DNA from: Oscillatoria acuminata PCC 6304
Lineage (GTDB): Bacteria > Cyanobacteriota > Cyanobacteriia > Cyanobacteriales > Laspinemataceae
Direction: 5' to 3'
NCBI RefSeq assembly: GCF_000317105.1
Contig: NC_019693.1
Location: 4,775,227-4,839,226 of the forward strand
Length of the DNA: 64,000 nt
Within the stretch, counting starts at the first letter, position 1. Every line of letters starts with the position of its first letter. The notes under the pieces were generated by a model. The model worked only from the letters and a program-made list of their open reading frames with translations. It made no database searches and was not told the DNA's origin. Positions 18,045 to 26,718 of the stretch are shown here, piece after piece. A program made the position numbers and the translations under genes.

Positions 18045-20132
18045 TCACCCACTCACCCCTTCTTCTACGGTTTGACTTTTTTTGCCCAGATTCCAGCGCT
18101 TTAACTCACCCTGGGGGCGTCCCAGTCCATCGGTTAGGGCATAACTTTTCGCAAGTAACCATAGCCATAACCCTGGAAATCGGGGTTCTAATCCCGGTTG
18201 AATAGTGCGGACAAACCCAGGCAACCAACCCAATAACCAACCCAGTAGAGAAACCAGAGTAAAGTACAGATAACTGCCTACCCAACGCAGCAAATCTTTC
18301 GGTCCGGCTAATTCCCAAATCCACAACAACAGGGATGGGTTTTGCCAAGCGGCTTTCAAGGCCAATCGATGAAAGGTCAGCCAGTCTACGCGGTCTTTAA
18401 TAAAGGTATCAGCCACGGGTCCCGGTTCATTTGCTAAGACTCCAAAAAATGTATTCAACATGGAGTTAATCCGTTCGGGGGGTAAGAACCGACCCGTTGG
18501 CACCATCATCCCTTTAGAAAACAGCCAAGTTACAGCAACATTGCTTTGAAAGGCACGAATTTGGTTTAAGTGGCGCGACTGCAATAAATCATGTTTGAGG
18601 GCAGTATCCAGCAGGGTGGTTAAGCGGGCCATATTACGGACTAGGGAACCAAATCCGGTGAAGACGAGGGGAGATTGTAAAGAGGCGGCATCCCCGATCG
18701 CAATCAAACGATCAACTGCCACCCGGCGATCGTGACTTGCCACACTAAAATATCCCGGAATATAGCCAAATGTGGCTTTTTTCCACTCTAGGCGATCGAC
18801 ATCGCAGCGTCGATACTCCGGCAGAATGGTAAAAAAGTCCTCATACATTTCTAATAACGAACCCGGGTTATCGGGGTGAACCTGATGGTAATGGAACAAA
18901 TAAAACGTGAGTTCTGAACCTGCCGCCGGGAATAACTCCCAAATCAGTTGTCGTCCCCGGGAAATGTCTCCATGACTGTTGAGCACATCTCCATATTGGG
19001 AATCCCAGACTCCCGGTTCAAACCCATCGGCAATCACAGCCCCCACCGTGGGACAGACACTATCAAAGGTACGACTGCCATTGAGTTGCCATGCGATCGG
19101 GGAAGCCGTTCCCATTGCATCCACCAACAGGCGACCCCCAGCCACTCGGTCCTCCCCCGTCGGGAGATGTTTTGCCTTAACAACTGCTTGCTGGGGTTCA
19201 ATCTCAGCGGTGAGAAATTCCGTCTCATCCCAAATTTCTCCCCCGGCTTCTCGGAGTTTTGTGCCACACAATTTCAGCAGTTTTTCCGCATCGATCGCAA
19301 TATTGAGAACCGTCGGCGTATGCAGAATTGCCGCTTTACATTGGGGGGGATTGTTGGCATCAAAGAATTTATGAAACCCATCTTTATATTCACAGGCAAT
19401 CACACTTTCAAATTCTGCTGGGGTAAATAAACCCAAGTCAATCAAATTTTGAAATTCCCCCCGGGAAATATTCCATTCCCGGTTCATTCGACCAAAAGGT
19501 AAACGTTCCAACAACAGAACCCGATACCCCAGTCGCGCCATGACTGCGGCATGAATTACTCCCAAGGCCCCGCCAATATAAATTAAATCGTAGGGGGGAG
19601 GAGTTAAAGATTCACTTTGGGGTTTTGGAAACAGCACCTGTTTGGGTTGTTGGGGATTGCGAACGCCTTCGCGCCACCGTTGTTCCCACCAGTACACTCG
19701 TTTGAGGTCGTATTCTCCGTTAGGAATTTTTTGAAAGTATTTAGCCGTGAGGGGGTAGTCAGAGGCTAATGCTTCAAAGATGGTTTGGTTGGATAAGTCG
19801 ATTTCCGGGGGTTCGGGATAGTGGCAGGGAAACCGATCTCTGATCTGGCGAGTCAACCGGGCTATGATTTGTTTTTCGCCGTCCATGGGTCGTTCCGACC
19901 ATCGGAACACTTTGAGGTAGGCGGTTCTCTGAACAGTCCAGGTAAAGATAGAGAGTTCCGGTGTCTCTCCAAGTTCGGTGGCGGATGGGTTAAGTTCTTG
20001 ACAAAATTCGATTCTTATGCCATCACGGGTAAGGAGTTTTTTTCCAAAGTCCGGAGTGAAGTTCTGGTGCAACCAAGTCCGAACGGCTGCGATATCCGGT
20101 GTGGGAACTTCTAAATAGAGGATTTCTTTCAT
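18045..20132 (-). CDS. cruA: Lycopene cyclase, CruA type
   Basis: CruA/CruP proteins are FAD-dependent cyclases that turn lycopene into gamma/beta-carotene in cyanobacteria and green sulphur bacteria. The 695-residue protein has an N-terminal region of about 170 residues, then a dinucleotide-binding segment LIYIGGALGVIHAAVMARLG followed by LLLERLPFGRMNREWNISRG (about 215-235), and a flavin site IAIGDAASLQSPLVFTGFG (about 485). C-terminal hydrophobic stretches (LYFTLVSLLGWLLGW) suggest membrane association. Length and the FGRMNREWNISR motif favour CruA over the shorter CruP; that choice is from memory of the family. Confidence 0.75.
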   Translation of the reverse strand: MKEILYLEVPTPDIAAVRTWLHQNFTPDFGKKLLTRDGIRIEFCQELNPSATELGETPELSIFTWTVQRTAYLKVFRWSERPMDGEKQIIARLTRQIRDRFPCHYPEPPEIDLSNQTIFEALASDYPLTAKYFQKIPNGEYDLKRVYWWEQRWREGVRNPQQPKQVLFPKPQSESLTPPPYDLIYIGGALGVIHAAVMARLGYRVLLLERLPFGRMNREWNISRGEFQNLIDLGLFTPAEFESVIACEYKDGFHKFFDANNPPQCKAAILHTPTVLNIAIDAEKLLKLCGTKLREAGGEIWDETEFLTAEIEPQQAVVKAKHLPTGEDRVAGGRLLVDAMGTASPIAWQLNGSRTFDSVCPTVGAVIADGFEPGVWDSQYGDVLNSHGDISRGRQLIWELFPAAGSELTFYLFHYHQVHPDNPGSLLEMYEDFFTILPEYRRCDVDRLEWKKATFGYIPGYFSVASHDRRVAVDRLIAIGDAASLQSPLVFTGFGSLVRNMARLTTLLDTALKHDLLQSRHLNQIRAFQSNVAVTWLFSKGMMVPTGRFLPPERINSMLNTFFGVLANEPGPVADTFIKDRVDWLTFHRLALKAAWQNPSLLLWIWELAGPKDLLRWVGSYLYFTLVSLLGWLLGWLPGFVRTIQPGLEPRFPGLWLWLLAKSYALTDGLGRPQGELKRWNLGKKSQTVEEGVSG

Positions 20133-20284
20133 AATCAGCGATATTTACTCCGATAAATCGGCTAAAAATAGGGTTGACAAGGGGGAAAAGTGCGCTAAGA
20201 TTCCGGTTACAGAATTAAAATTCCTTAAAAAAAGTTAAGAAACTCATCCTATTGATTGATACCCAGGAGATCTGCGGATTAACC

Positions 20285-20518
20285 ATGAATTATCCCATTC
20301 CCACGAGTCCACAAGAACTGGTTGCGCTGCGGCAACAACCCATTGATGAAGAATTAGTGGCATCAGCGATCGCGGGGGTGATAAAAATTGCAAGGGCGCA
20401 GGGGAAGTCCTTGGAGGAAGTGACGGCAGAAGTTTTAGCCGACGACTCGCTACTCGACTTACATCAGCGACGGTGGCTGAGTGAATTAGTCTCTCAAGCC
20501 TGGGATAGTCTAGGGTAG
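20285..20518 (+). CDS. Small conserved hypothetical protein, 77 residues
   Basis: MNYPIPTSPQELVALRQQPI begins an all-helical protein with AIAGVIKIARAQGKSLEEVTAEVLADDSLLD in the middle. ATG 20285 is preferred over an in-frame TTG at 20252, which would read through AGGAGA, although that site lies 14 bases upstream, longer than ideal. No function recognised. Divergent from cruA. Confidence 0.6.
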   Translation: MNYPIPTSPQELVALRQQPIDEELVASAIAGVIKIARAQGKSLEEVTAEVLADDSLLDLHQRRWLSELVSQAWDSLG

Positions 20519-20844
20519 TCAGAAATAGCGCCCACCCTTCCCCTATTCTAGGTCGCCAGATGACCCAGGCTTTCCCCTATCGGATTGGGGATATCTAGGG
20601 GGTGGACCCTGATGCTTGCCGTTTCCCATGCAGTCACCCTAACCTTCTTCAAGGATGGGTGATCCGTTAGAATAGCTGACTCTAGTTGATTGAACAGACT
20701 TCTGTGGTTCCTGTCAACTGCAACCCGCCAGAGTGCTACAGAATACCCGCGATCGCCCTTTGGCTGCGATCGCGGGTATAATTTTATCCCCCATTCAGCA
20801 TAAAATCATCTCCAGTTCATTCGTTCATTCCACAAGACTCGACC
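20519..20844. other. Intergenic region upstream of the TRAP genes
   Basis: A perfect 14-bp stem lies at 20743-20779: ATACCCGCGATCGC pairs with GCGATCGCGGGTAT, and each arm carries a HIP1 octamer. Its right arm runs into TATAAT (20777-20782), a good -10 sequence for the TRAP operon about 60 nt upstream of the TTG start. Hairpin and promoter therefore overlap. The region 20560-20740 has no supported ORF; a small RNA ending at the hairpin is possible but unproven. Confidence 0.45.
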
Positions 20845-21399
20845 TTGGATAAACTATTACGCCTATCCACCCTGATCGATCGCCTGAATGAATATATCGG
20901 ACGGTTCATAAGTTGGCTGGTCCTGGTGATGGTCCTCGTTGGCGTCTGGAACGTCATCGGTCGCTATCTTGGACGTGCAGTGGGTCAAAATTTGACCTCC
21001 AATGCCCTAATTGAAACCCAATGGTATATTTTCGACCTGATTTTCCTCTTAGGTGCAGCTTATGCGCTCAAGCATGACGAGCACGTTCGGGTTGATGTTT
21101 TTTATAGCAATTGGTCGCCCAAACGGAAAGCCTTATTAGACTTAATCGGCACCCTGTTATTCTTGATTCCCTTTTCGATTTTGGTGATATTTTTCTCCTG
21201 GAATACCATTGCCGCATCTTGGGCGATCGGTGAAATTTCCCCCGACCCAGGCGGATTACCCCGCTACCCCATTAAAACGGTTATTCTCATCAGCTTCTTC
21301 CTGCTCATTCTCCAAGGAATTTCCGAAGCCATTAAAAAGTTTGCGATTTTCCAAGGCTGGCTACCCCCTCACGAGGAACGTCATGAATCTGAGTTATGA
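20845..21399 (+). CDS. TRAP transporter small permease (DctQ)
   Basis: Four-helix membrane subunit of a tripartite ATP-independent periplasmic transporter for organic acids or amino acids. The 184 residues contain four hydrophobic helices (WLVLVMVLVGVWNVIGRYLG, WYIFDLIFLLGAAYAL, LLDLIGTLLFLIPFSILVIF, VILISFFLLILQGI), and WYIFDLIFLLGAAYALKHDEH is characteristic. The start is TTG 20845, since the conserved DRLNEYIGRFISW helix must be included. It overlaps the large permease by 17 nt. Confidence 0.9.
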   Translation: MDKLLRLSTLIDRLNEYIGRFISWLVLVMVLVGVWNVIGRYLGRAVGQNLTSNALIETQWYIFDLIFLLGAAYALKHDEHVRVDVFYSNWSPKRKALLDLIGTLLFLIPFSILVIFFSWNTIAASWAIGEISPDPGGLPRYPIKTVILISFFLLILQGISEAIKKFAIFQGWLPPHEERHESEL

Positions 21400-22723
21400 C
21401 TATCAATGGCTAGGCCCTGCCATGTTTGCCGGGGCCTTAGTCCTCTTATCCTTTGGCTATCCCGTCGCCTTTTCTCTCGGTGGCGTCGCCATCATATTTG
21501 GTCTACTCGGGATGGCTTTAGGTGTTTTTGATCCAGTCCTCCTAAATGCGATGCCCTTGCGAATCTTTGGCATCATGGAAAACTATACCCTCCTCGCCAT
21601 CCCCTACTTTATTTTTATGGGGGCGATGCTGGAAAAATCCGGCATTGCTGAAAACCTCTTAGAAACAATGGGGATTCTGTTCGGGCGGTTGCGCGGGGGA
21701 TTAGCCCTAGCTGTCGTCTTAGTCGGAGCATTATTAGCCGCAACCACCGGCGTTGTCGCGGCAACAGTCGTGGCGATGGGATTAATTTCTCTGCCGATTA
21801 TGTTGCGCTATGGCTATAACAAACAACTGGCAACCGGAGTCATCGCCGCCTCGGGAACCCTCGGCCAAATTATTCCCCCTTCCGTTGTGTTAGTGGTCCT
21901 TGGGGATCAACTAGGGATTTCCGTCGGGGATTTATTTATCGGGTCATTAATCCCGGGTTTAATGATGGCCGGGGCTTTTGCCTTGCACGTCGTTATCATT
22001 GCCTTTTTGCGGCCTGATTTAGCCCCCGCATTGCCCGCAGAAGTTCGCACCATGACCGGGACAAAATTGTTGCTTCGTGTTGTCACGGTCATGATTCCAC
22101 CAACGCTGTTAATTTTACTCGTTCTCGGTAGCATCTTCTTTGGAATTGCCACCCCCACCGAAGCCGGAGCCGTCGGTGCATTGGGTGCAGTTGCCCTAGC
22201 GGCAGCCAACCGCCGACTCAGTTGGTCAGCCCTCCAAGGGGTCTGTGACATCACCCTCCGGACCACCACAATGGTGATGTTCATCCTCATTGGTTCTACC
22301 GCATTTAGCCTAATTTTCCGAGGCGTACATGGGGATAGTTTCATGTTTGATTTACTGACCAACCTGCCCGGACAAACCACCGGATTCTTGTTGGTCAGTA
22401 TGCTGACGGTTTTCATCCTGGGATTTTTTATCGATTTCTTTGAAATTGCCTTTATCGTGATTCCCCTATTTGTCCCCGTCGCCCAAACATTAGGCTTAGA
22501 TTTAGTCTGGTTTGGAGTGATTTTAGGCGCGAACCTCCAAACCTCTTTTCTCACTCCCCCCTTTGGGTTTGCCTTATTTTATCTCAGAGGAATCGCCCCA
22601 CCAGAAGTCACAACGGGGGATATTTATCGTGGGGTCATCCCGTTTATTTTGATTCAGGTTTTTGTCTTGATTTTGTTGATTGCATTTCCAGGGATTGTCA
22701 GCTTTTTACCCTCTCTTTCTTGA
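21383..22723 (+). CDS. TRAP transporter large permease (DctM)
   Basis: Twelve-helix channel subunit of the TRAP transporter. ATG 21383 (MNLSYDYQWLGP) has GAGG eight bases upstream and overlaps the dctQ-like gene, suggesting translational coupling. The upstream open frame back to 21209 is just dctQ read in another frame. The 446 residues include FGYPVAFSLGGVAIIFG, the conserved GTLGQIIPPSVVLVVLG and IATPTEAGAVGALGA. The long form resembles the cyanobacterial Gtr (glutamate) type. No substrate-binding protein gene is adjacent. Confidence 0.93.
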   Translation: MNLSYDYQWLGPAMFAGALVLLSFGYPVAFSLGGVAIIFGLLGMALGVFDPVLLNAMPLRIFGIMENYTLLAIPYFIFMGAMLEKSGIAENLLETMGILFGRLRGGLALAVVLVGALLAATTGVVAATVVAMGLISLPIMLRYGYNKQLATGVIAASGTLGQIIPPSVVLVVLGDQLGISVGDLFIGSLIPGLMMAGAFALHVVIIAFLRPDLAPALPAEVRTMTGTKLLLRVVTVMIPPTLLILLVLGSIFFGIATPTEAGAVGALGAVALAAANRRLSWSALQGVCDITLRTTTMVMFILIGSTAFSLIFRGVHGDSFMFDLLTNLPGQTTGFLLVSMLTVFILGFFIDFFEIAFIVIPLFVPVAQTLGLDLVWFGVILGANLQTSFLTPPFGFALFYLRGIAPPEVTTGDIYRGVIPFILIQVFVLILLIAFPGIVSFLPSLS

Positions 22724-22753
22724 GCTTCTATCCTGAACTGGGTGGTGCATAAA

Positions 22754-22775
22754 AAACTCCCCTGAAGGGGTGTTT
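22754..22775 (+). terminator. Terminator after the TRAP operon
   Basis: AAACTCCCC (22754-22762) pairs with GGGGTGTTT (22767-22775), with one mismatch and a TGAA loop, 31 nt after the stop codon. Confidence 0.55.
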
Positions 22776-22825
22776 AAATCCGTTAAACATTGCTGAATCA
22801 GGACTTACCCAATTTTTAAAATAAA

Positions 22826-22871
22826 ACCCTAAATGTAGAGGTGATTCGCGAATCACCTCTACATTTAGGGT
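22826..22871. repeat. Perfect 46-bp palindrome with TTCGCGAA centre
   Basis: The 23-base left half (ACCCTAAATGTAG...GATTCG) is exactly complementary to the right half, with no loop. A 30-bp relative with the same GATTCGCGAATC core and TGTAG/CTACATTTAG ends lies at 63376-63405. Both are intergenic. Confidence 0.9.
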
Positions 22872-22917
22872 GGATTATCAAAATCTGCGTAAGTTAATCT
22901 CGTTCAAGAATCTTGGA

Positions 22918-23379
22918 TTAACTTAAGGAAACCGAACTGCGGGAATAGGAAGCGCGAAAAGTCGGATGAACTTTGCCTTGGATGCGATTCCAGTAGTTGG
23001 AAATATCGCTAGATAGACCCACTTCAGCCGCCACTCGACCGAGCATCGCCTGTTGCCGTTTCTTAATAGAACGGCCATTGGAAAGGGTCAAAGCCCGAGC
23101 TTTTTCTTCTAAGTTCGTGACCCATAATTGATCCACAGGTGCGGTGGGAATGCAGGCGGGAGTCTCGTAGCTTTCTTTAACAACGACCTGGGCAGTGCCT
23201 GTAGAATAGGTTGCACCGCGATACATCAGTTCAGTCGTTGGTTCCTCCATTGGATGCGTTATGGCATGGTTCAAGCGCCAATGTACGCCCCGATATTGAC
23301 CTGTTAGTTCCAGAGGGGTGTTGTTGGGGGTGGGAACAGGGTTGGATTCATAGCTAATCCCACGATAGGTAAGTTTCAT
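22918..23379 (-). CDS. DUF4278 domain protein
   Basis: 153 residues. The N-terminus MKLTYRGISYE and a second copy ELMYRGATYST (about 50) are the signature of DUF4278, a short cyanobacterial domain of unknown function. After a linker, residues 90-145 form a basic helical region (LSNGRSIKKRQQAMLGRVAAEVGL). The duplicated (L/Y)xYRGxxY motif may be a binding unit. No signal or membrane segment. Confidence 0.85.
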   Translation of the reverse strand: MKLTYRGISYESNPVPTPNNTPLELTGQYRGVHWRLNHAITHPMEEPTTELMYRGATYSTGTAQVVVKESYETPACIPTAPVDQLWVTNLEEKARALTLSNGRSIKKRQQAMLGRVAAEVGLSSDISNYWNRIQGKVHPTFRASYSRSSVSLS

Positions 23380-23663
23380 GCGCGTCTTCTACTCCTAAAA
23401 CAGCTTTGTGATTGAGTAAGCCGCGTTCCTTCGGGACAACTCCCTACTTCCGTCCCTGCCGGGGATCTAACAATCAGGTAGTTCGCAAAGCCGGTAGAGA
23501 TGAACGGATCAATAAATTCTGTATTAATTTTTACAGTTTTGCTAGTCTGTGTCAAGTATTTCAGGATACCTTTACAAAACTTGACGATACCCGGGAGGGG
23601 GGAGAACAGGAGCGATCGCCCATTGCCTCTCCCATCGCTCATTTCCAGTTGTTCCGCCACAAA

Positions 23664-23688
23664 AAAGACACCCTCGGCAGGTGTCTTT
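23664..23688 (-). terminator. Terminator of the 40-residue membrane protein gene
   Basis: AAAGACACC (23664-23672) pairs with GGTGTCTTT (23680-23688). On the minus strand the stem is followed by TTTT from 23661-23666. It lies 33 nt after the stop at 23721. Confidence 0.75.
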
Positions 23689-23720
23689 ATTTAAACGGGA
23701 ATCAAAGCCACTTACGCTAA

Positions 23721-23843
23721 TTAGTGCGCCGATCCGTTCCCATGATAGTTATCAGAATCGTAGAAGCCGTTTTTGGTCCCAAAAAACAGGCAGGATACGA
23801 TAAAAAGAATGCTCAGAATTGGCAGAATTAATTTGATATCCAT
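23721..23843 (-). CDS. 40-residue single-pass membrane protein
   Basis: A short ORF starting MDIKLILPILSILFIVSCLF, then FGTKNGFYDSDNYHGNGSAH and a stop. One N-terminal membrane helix is followed by a polar, Asp/Asn/His-rich tail. A ribosome-binding-like GGA precedes it and a good terminator follows, which supports a real gene. The size and layout resemble small accessory subunits of thylakoid complexes, but I cannot name it. Confidence 0.6.
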   Translation of the reverse strand: MDIKLILPILSILFIVSCLFFGTKNGFYDSDNYHGNGSAH

Positions 23844-23873
23844 AAATTTCCAGTAACAACAAAACCAGGATGA

Positions 23874-24479
23874 ATGAAACCAAGCAAGACTATTGTAGAA
23901 CCTGAATGGCTGGCCCGTCCATCTACGGAAGTCGCACCGGCTTTAATCGGTTGCACTTTAGTCCGGCAACTGCCTGACGGTGAACGACTTCGGGGGACAA
24001 TCGTGGAAACTGAAGCCTACGAACCGGGAGACCCAGCCAGTCATGCCTACCGACGGCGCACCCCGCGTAATCAGGCCATGTTTGGGCCCCCGGGAACGAT
24101 TTATGTCTATCTGATTTATGGGATGTACCACTGCCTGAATATTGTATGCGATCGCCCCGGGGTCGCCAGTGCAGTCCTGATTCGCGCCTTACAACTGGAG
24201 TTCATGCCACCGGGACTACAGAAGCCGGAAAAGTTATCTCGGATTGCCGCAGGACCGGGGAAACTCTGTCGAACCCTACAAATCGATCGCAGTTTGAACG
24301 ATCGCCCCTTACAACCTCAGGGTCCCCTGTGGTTGGAACATCGGACCCCAGAATTTCAGCAGCAGTTAGACCAGGGGACCTTGAGCTTGGTTCAAACCAA
24401 CCGAATTGGGATTTCCCTGGGAACCGACTTGCTTTGGCGTTGGTACCTGGCCAACAATCCCGCCGTCTCCAAATTTTAA
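23874..24479 (+). CDS. DNA-3-methyladenine glycosylase (AAG/MPG family)
   Basis: Base-excision-repair enzyme that removes 3-methyladenine and other alkylated purines. The 201 residues are normal for the family. The catalytic Glu is in GTIVETEAYEPGDPASHAY (about 42-60), followed by RRTPRNQAMFGPPGTIYVYL, YGMYHCLNIVCD and RIAAGPGKLCRTLQID. It is complete, beginning MKPSKTIVEPEWLARPSTEVAPALIG. Divergent from the small membrane protein gene, with only 30 nt between the two starts. Confidence 0.93.
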   Translation: MKPSKTIVEPEWLARPSTEVAPALIGCTLVRQLPDGERLRGTIVETEAYEPGDPASHAYRRRTPRNQAMFGPPGTIYVYLIYGMYHCLNIVCDRPGVASAVLIRALQLEFMPPGLQKPEKLSRIAAGPGKLCRTLQIDRSLNDRPLQPQGPLWLEHRTPEFQQQLDQGTLSLVQTNRIGISLGTDLLWRWYLANNPAVSKF

Positions 24480-25014
24480 AGATTTGATGAAGAACCGGCC
24501 CGACACACAGAAACAGGCTTGCGCTATCGGCTGCCACACATTATTTGTCGCCCTTGACTGATTAATGTTGCCCAGCAATCAATCAGTTTGTTGGTGCTTC
24601 TCCCACGGTTGCGGCAGTTATTTGATTTGTGATTCCCCAGTTGCCGATCGCGCAGCTATTCCGTAGGCACTCGCCTGCCAATAGCTTTTACAAGAAACGA
24701 CATCTAATTTGTCAAAATTACAAAAGACAACAGTTAATGAGTTAAGCCCCGTTTGGGATCCCTACAGTGTAAACATAGCCTGAACTTTTATCCACAGAGG
24801 GATTGCTGTCTATCAAGTTCAACGACATTGATTTGGCAAAATGACCTTTAATTTGGCAACCGACAGGAGTGTTCAATGATTCTGGGCGGAGCCATTCCAA
24901 TCTAAGCATAGTCTCTCTCAAATTTAGCTATAGTACCCCCAAAAAATCATGACGAATTATCTATCTTTAATCCAACAATCGTTGTATCCTTAATGGCAGT
25001 ACACCGGAGGATAT
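24480..25014. other. Intergenic region, decayed sequence
   Basis: 535 bases without a supported ORF. A nested hairpin with T-run lies at 24654-24689. AT content rises toward 25014, and the remainder has no repeat or RNA gene that I recognise. Confidence 0.4.
24654..24689 (+). terminator. Hairpin followed by T4
   Basis: AGCTATT (24654-24660) pairs with AATAGCT (24680-24686), with an inner GTAGGC/GCCTGC pairing and TTTT at the end. It could terminate the glycosylase transcript, though it is 175 nt downstream. Confidence 0.45.
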
Positions 25015-25365
25015 ATTACAGTAAGCGAAGGTCAGGGTTCAACAATAGTATTACCAGGTTATGCCGATCCTGACTGGAAAGAGTCACAAATCCTGATTAA
25101 AAAAGTAGAATCTATTGCTGGAGTTAAACCCTATTGGCAACGAATCGGAGCGGGGGAGCCTCCAATATTACTTTCTGAAATACATAATTTGGCATTAGAA
25201 GCGAGGACTGTCGAAGAAACTACGGAAGAAGCAGAGCAAGCTATTCAAGGTCTGGTCAACTTTTTTAACACCATTCAATCGGGAATCTATACTAAAGCGA
25301 TAGAAGATCTTAAATCAGGTTTTGAATTATTTAATTCGGCTTTAAAAGCAACCAAAATTAATTAG
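25015..25365 (+). CDS. Unknown protein, 116 residues, apparent ATT start
   Basis: The frame is clearly coding-like: VSEGQGSTIVLPGYADPDW, then IAGVKPYWQRIGAGEPPILL and a helical second half LALEARTVEETTEEAEQAIQ, ending in KATKIN. There is no ATG, GTG or TTG in frame. GGAGG (25006-25010) sits four bases before an ATT at 25015, and the frame is closed by TAA at 24991. Either ATT is used as a rare start or the start codon has mutated and this is a pseudogene. No family recognised. The interrupted ORF at 25409 follows 43 nt later. Confidence 0.5.
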   Translation: MTVSEGQGSTIVLPGYADPDWKESQILIKKVESIAGVKPYWQRIGAGEPPILLSEIHNLALEARTVEETTEEAEQAIQGLVNFFNTIQSGIYTKAIEDLKSGFELFNSALKATKIN

Positions 25366-25408
25366 CAAAATTTAATTAAATCCTCTCAAAATAGAGACAA
25401 ATAAGCCC

Positions 25409-25517
25409 GTGAATGGCTCAGTCAAGCAAGCAATTAGTCAAAACCTCACTCAACAAGCATCTAATTTACAACGTACAAAATCAAGTTACTCTCAAATCTG
25501 GAAAGATAGAATGGTTG
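25409..25517 (+). pseudogene. 5' fragment of an unknown gene, cut by the IS4-type element
   Basis: From GTG 25409 the frame reads MNGSVKQAISQNLTQQASNL and on to WKDRMV, after which it enters the left end of the insertion element at 25518; the remaining codons to 25627 are IS sequence. The host part, about 36 residues, is polar and helical. No family recognised. Confidence 0.45.
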
Positions 25518-26699
25518 CAGAAATGTTGAATGTCGATACAAAACTTTACATTGCAAGTTACACTAAGCCTTCAAAGCCTAAATTACTCAACAAAACATTA
25601 TCTCCTCAAACCAATGAACATAACTGATTTTTTGACACATACAAGATTGTAAATAGCGAAATTTATCTAATAGCGTATGTCCCCATTGTTCGGGAATGGA
25701 TACAAGCTGTAAAATTAGATAAGCTATTAAACTTACATAAATTTGTATGGTGATACCATTGACGTTTTTGGTAATTAATTTGTCCAGTTTTAAATGCATT
25801 TTTAAAAATTTCCATAACAATTCAACTGCCCAACGCAATCGATAAATATCCCTGATTTCATCGTCAGAAACTGCGGCGTCTCCCTCATTAGGTAAATTGG
25901 TGATTAAGCGGAACTCAGTTTTGGTTTCTATATCACAAAAATTAATGACTCGATAAGCTTTAGCATCACGAGATGACCCAACTTTAACTAACCCCGATGA
26001 CTCCTCAAACTCTAACTTCCAATTGTTCTTTATCCGCAGAACAAAATATTTATTTTCCTGGACTAATTCCTCAATAAAATTCAATCCAGCAAATCCCCTA
26101 TCCATTACCCCGACAGCATCTTGGGGTAAGCTAGACATCATTTTTGACCCAAACTTGTAATCATGGTCGTATCCAAAATTGATAAAATTATCTTCGGGGC
26201 TTCCCGTAGCTAGATTGAGAGAACTGAAAAGTTTCACTTGATGATATTCCAGAACCCACAACAATTTGCTAGTGAGAGTTATGATTGTTGAATCTATTGG
26301 ACAAACTGAGTATTTATCGTGTAATTTTTTATGATTTCCCTTCTGTACCAATTGATTCAATTTTTGATAAATTTTTTGAAAAGGTTTGAGGTCGCGGTGA
26401 GAACTTGCTTTAGAAAAGGTGGAAATATGTACGTCAAACCCAGTGTTGTTTAATCTTTTAAATAAATCTCGCATACTGGTTAAGCTGTTATCCATTACAT
26501 AAGATAGCCAGCAATCGACAAACAGACGGCTGTTCAATACCGGATAATCATTTTTTGGCAGGTCTTTCAAAATGTCTTTGACAATTTGGAAAAATGTATG
26601 TTTAGTCATGCTTAAACTCAAACGTTGGATTTTTTAGCCTCTATTATAACATGATTTGGGCTATTCTTATCAGGTTTTTATTGACATTCAACACTTCTG
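25518..26699 (-). mobile_element. IS4-superfamily insertion sequence with inverted ends
   Basis: The left end CAGAAATGTTGAATGTC (25518) and the right end, read inward as CAGAAGTGTTGAATGTC from 26699, are imperfect inverted repeats of about 25 bp with three or four mismatches. They enclose one transposase gene, for a length of 1182 bp. I find no convincing target duplication; ATGG occurs just outside both ends but does not give matching termini. It separates the fragments at 25409 and 26719. Confidence 0.75.
25587..26621 (-). CDS. IS4-type DDE transposase
   Basis: DDE transposase of 344 residues. The first Asp is in VCPIDSTIITL (about 113), the second in GVMDRGFAGLNF (about 168), and the YREK signature is YRLRWAVELLWKFLK (Y-2-R-3-E-6-K, about 263). 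N-terminal helices precede the catalytic core. It appears intact and so may be active. Codon usage is AT-richer than the flanking genes. Confidence 0.9.
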   Translation of the reverse strand: MSLSMTKHTFFQIVKDILKDLPKNDYPVLNSRLFVDCWLSYVMDNSLTSMRDLFKRLNNTGFDVHISTFSKASSHRDLKPFQKIYQKLNQLVQKGNHKKLHDKYSVCPIDSTIITLTSKLLWVLEYHQVKLFSSLNLATGSPEDNFINFGYDHDYKFGSKMMSSLPQDAVGVMDRGFAGLNFIEELVQENKYFVLRIKNNWKLEFEESSGLVKVGSSRDAKAYRVINFCDIETKTEFRLITNLPNEGDAAVSDDEIRDIYRLRWAVELLWKFLKMHLKLDKLITKNVNGITIQIYVSLIAYLILQLVSIPEQWGHTLLDKFRYLQSCMCQKISYVHWFEEIMFC

Positions 26700-26718
26700 G
26701 GGATGGAGAAATTAATAT

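Noticed and set aside
20560-20740. 6S or SRP RNA gene upstream of the TRAP operon
   Set aside because: The SRP loop (GGAAGCAG-type) is absent and no extended 6S-like fold could be traced by eye.
21907-22554. 215-codon minus-strand ORF in dctM
   Set aside because: Basic, low-complexity antisense of a membrane-protein gene; no ribosome-binding site.
25518-26699. ATGG as a target duplication of the IS4-type element
   Set aside because: Using ATGG as the boundary gives terminal bases (TTG versus CCC) that do not match as inverted repeats.
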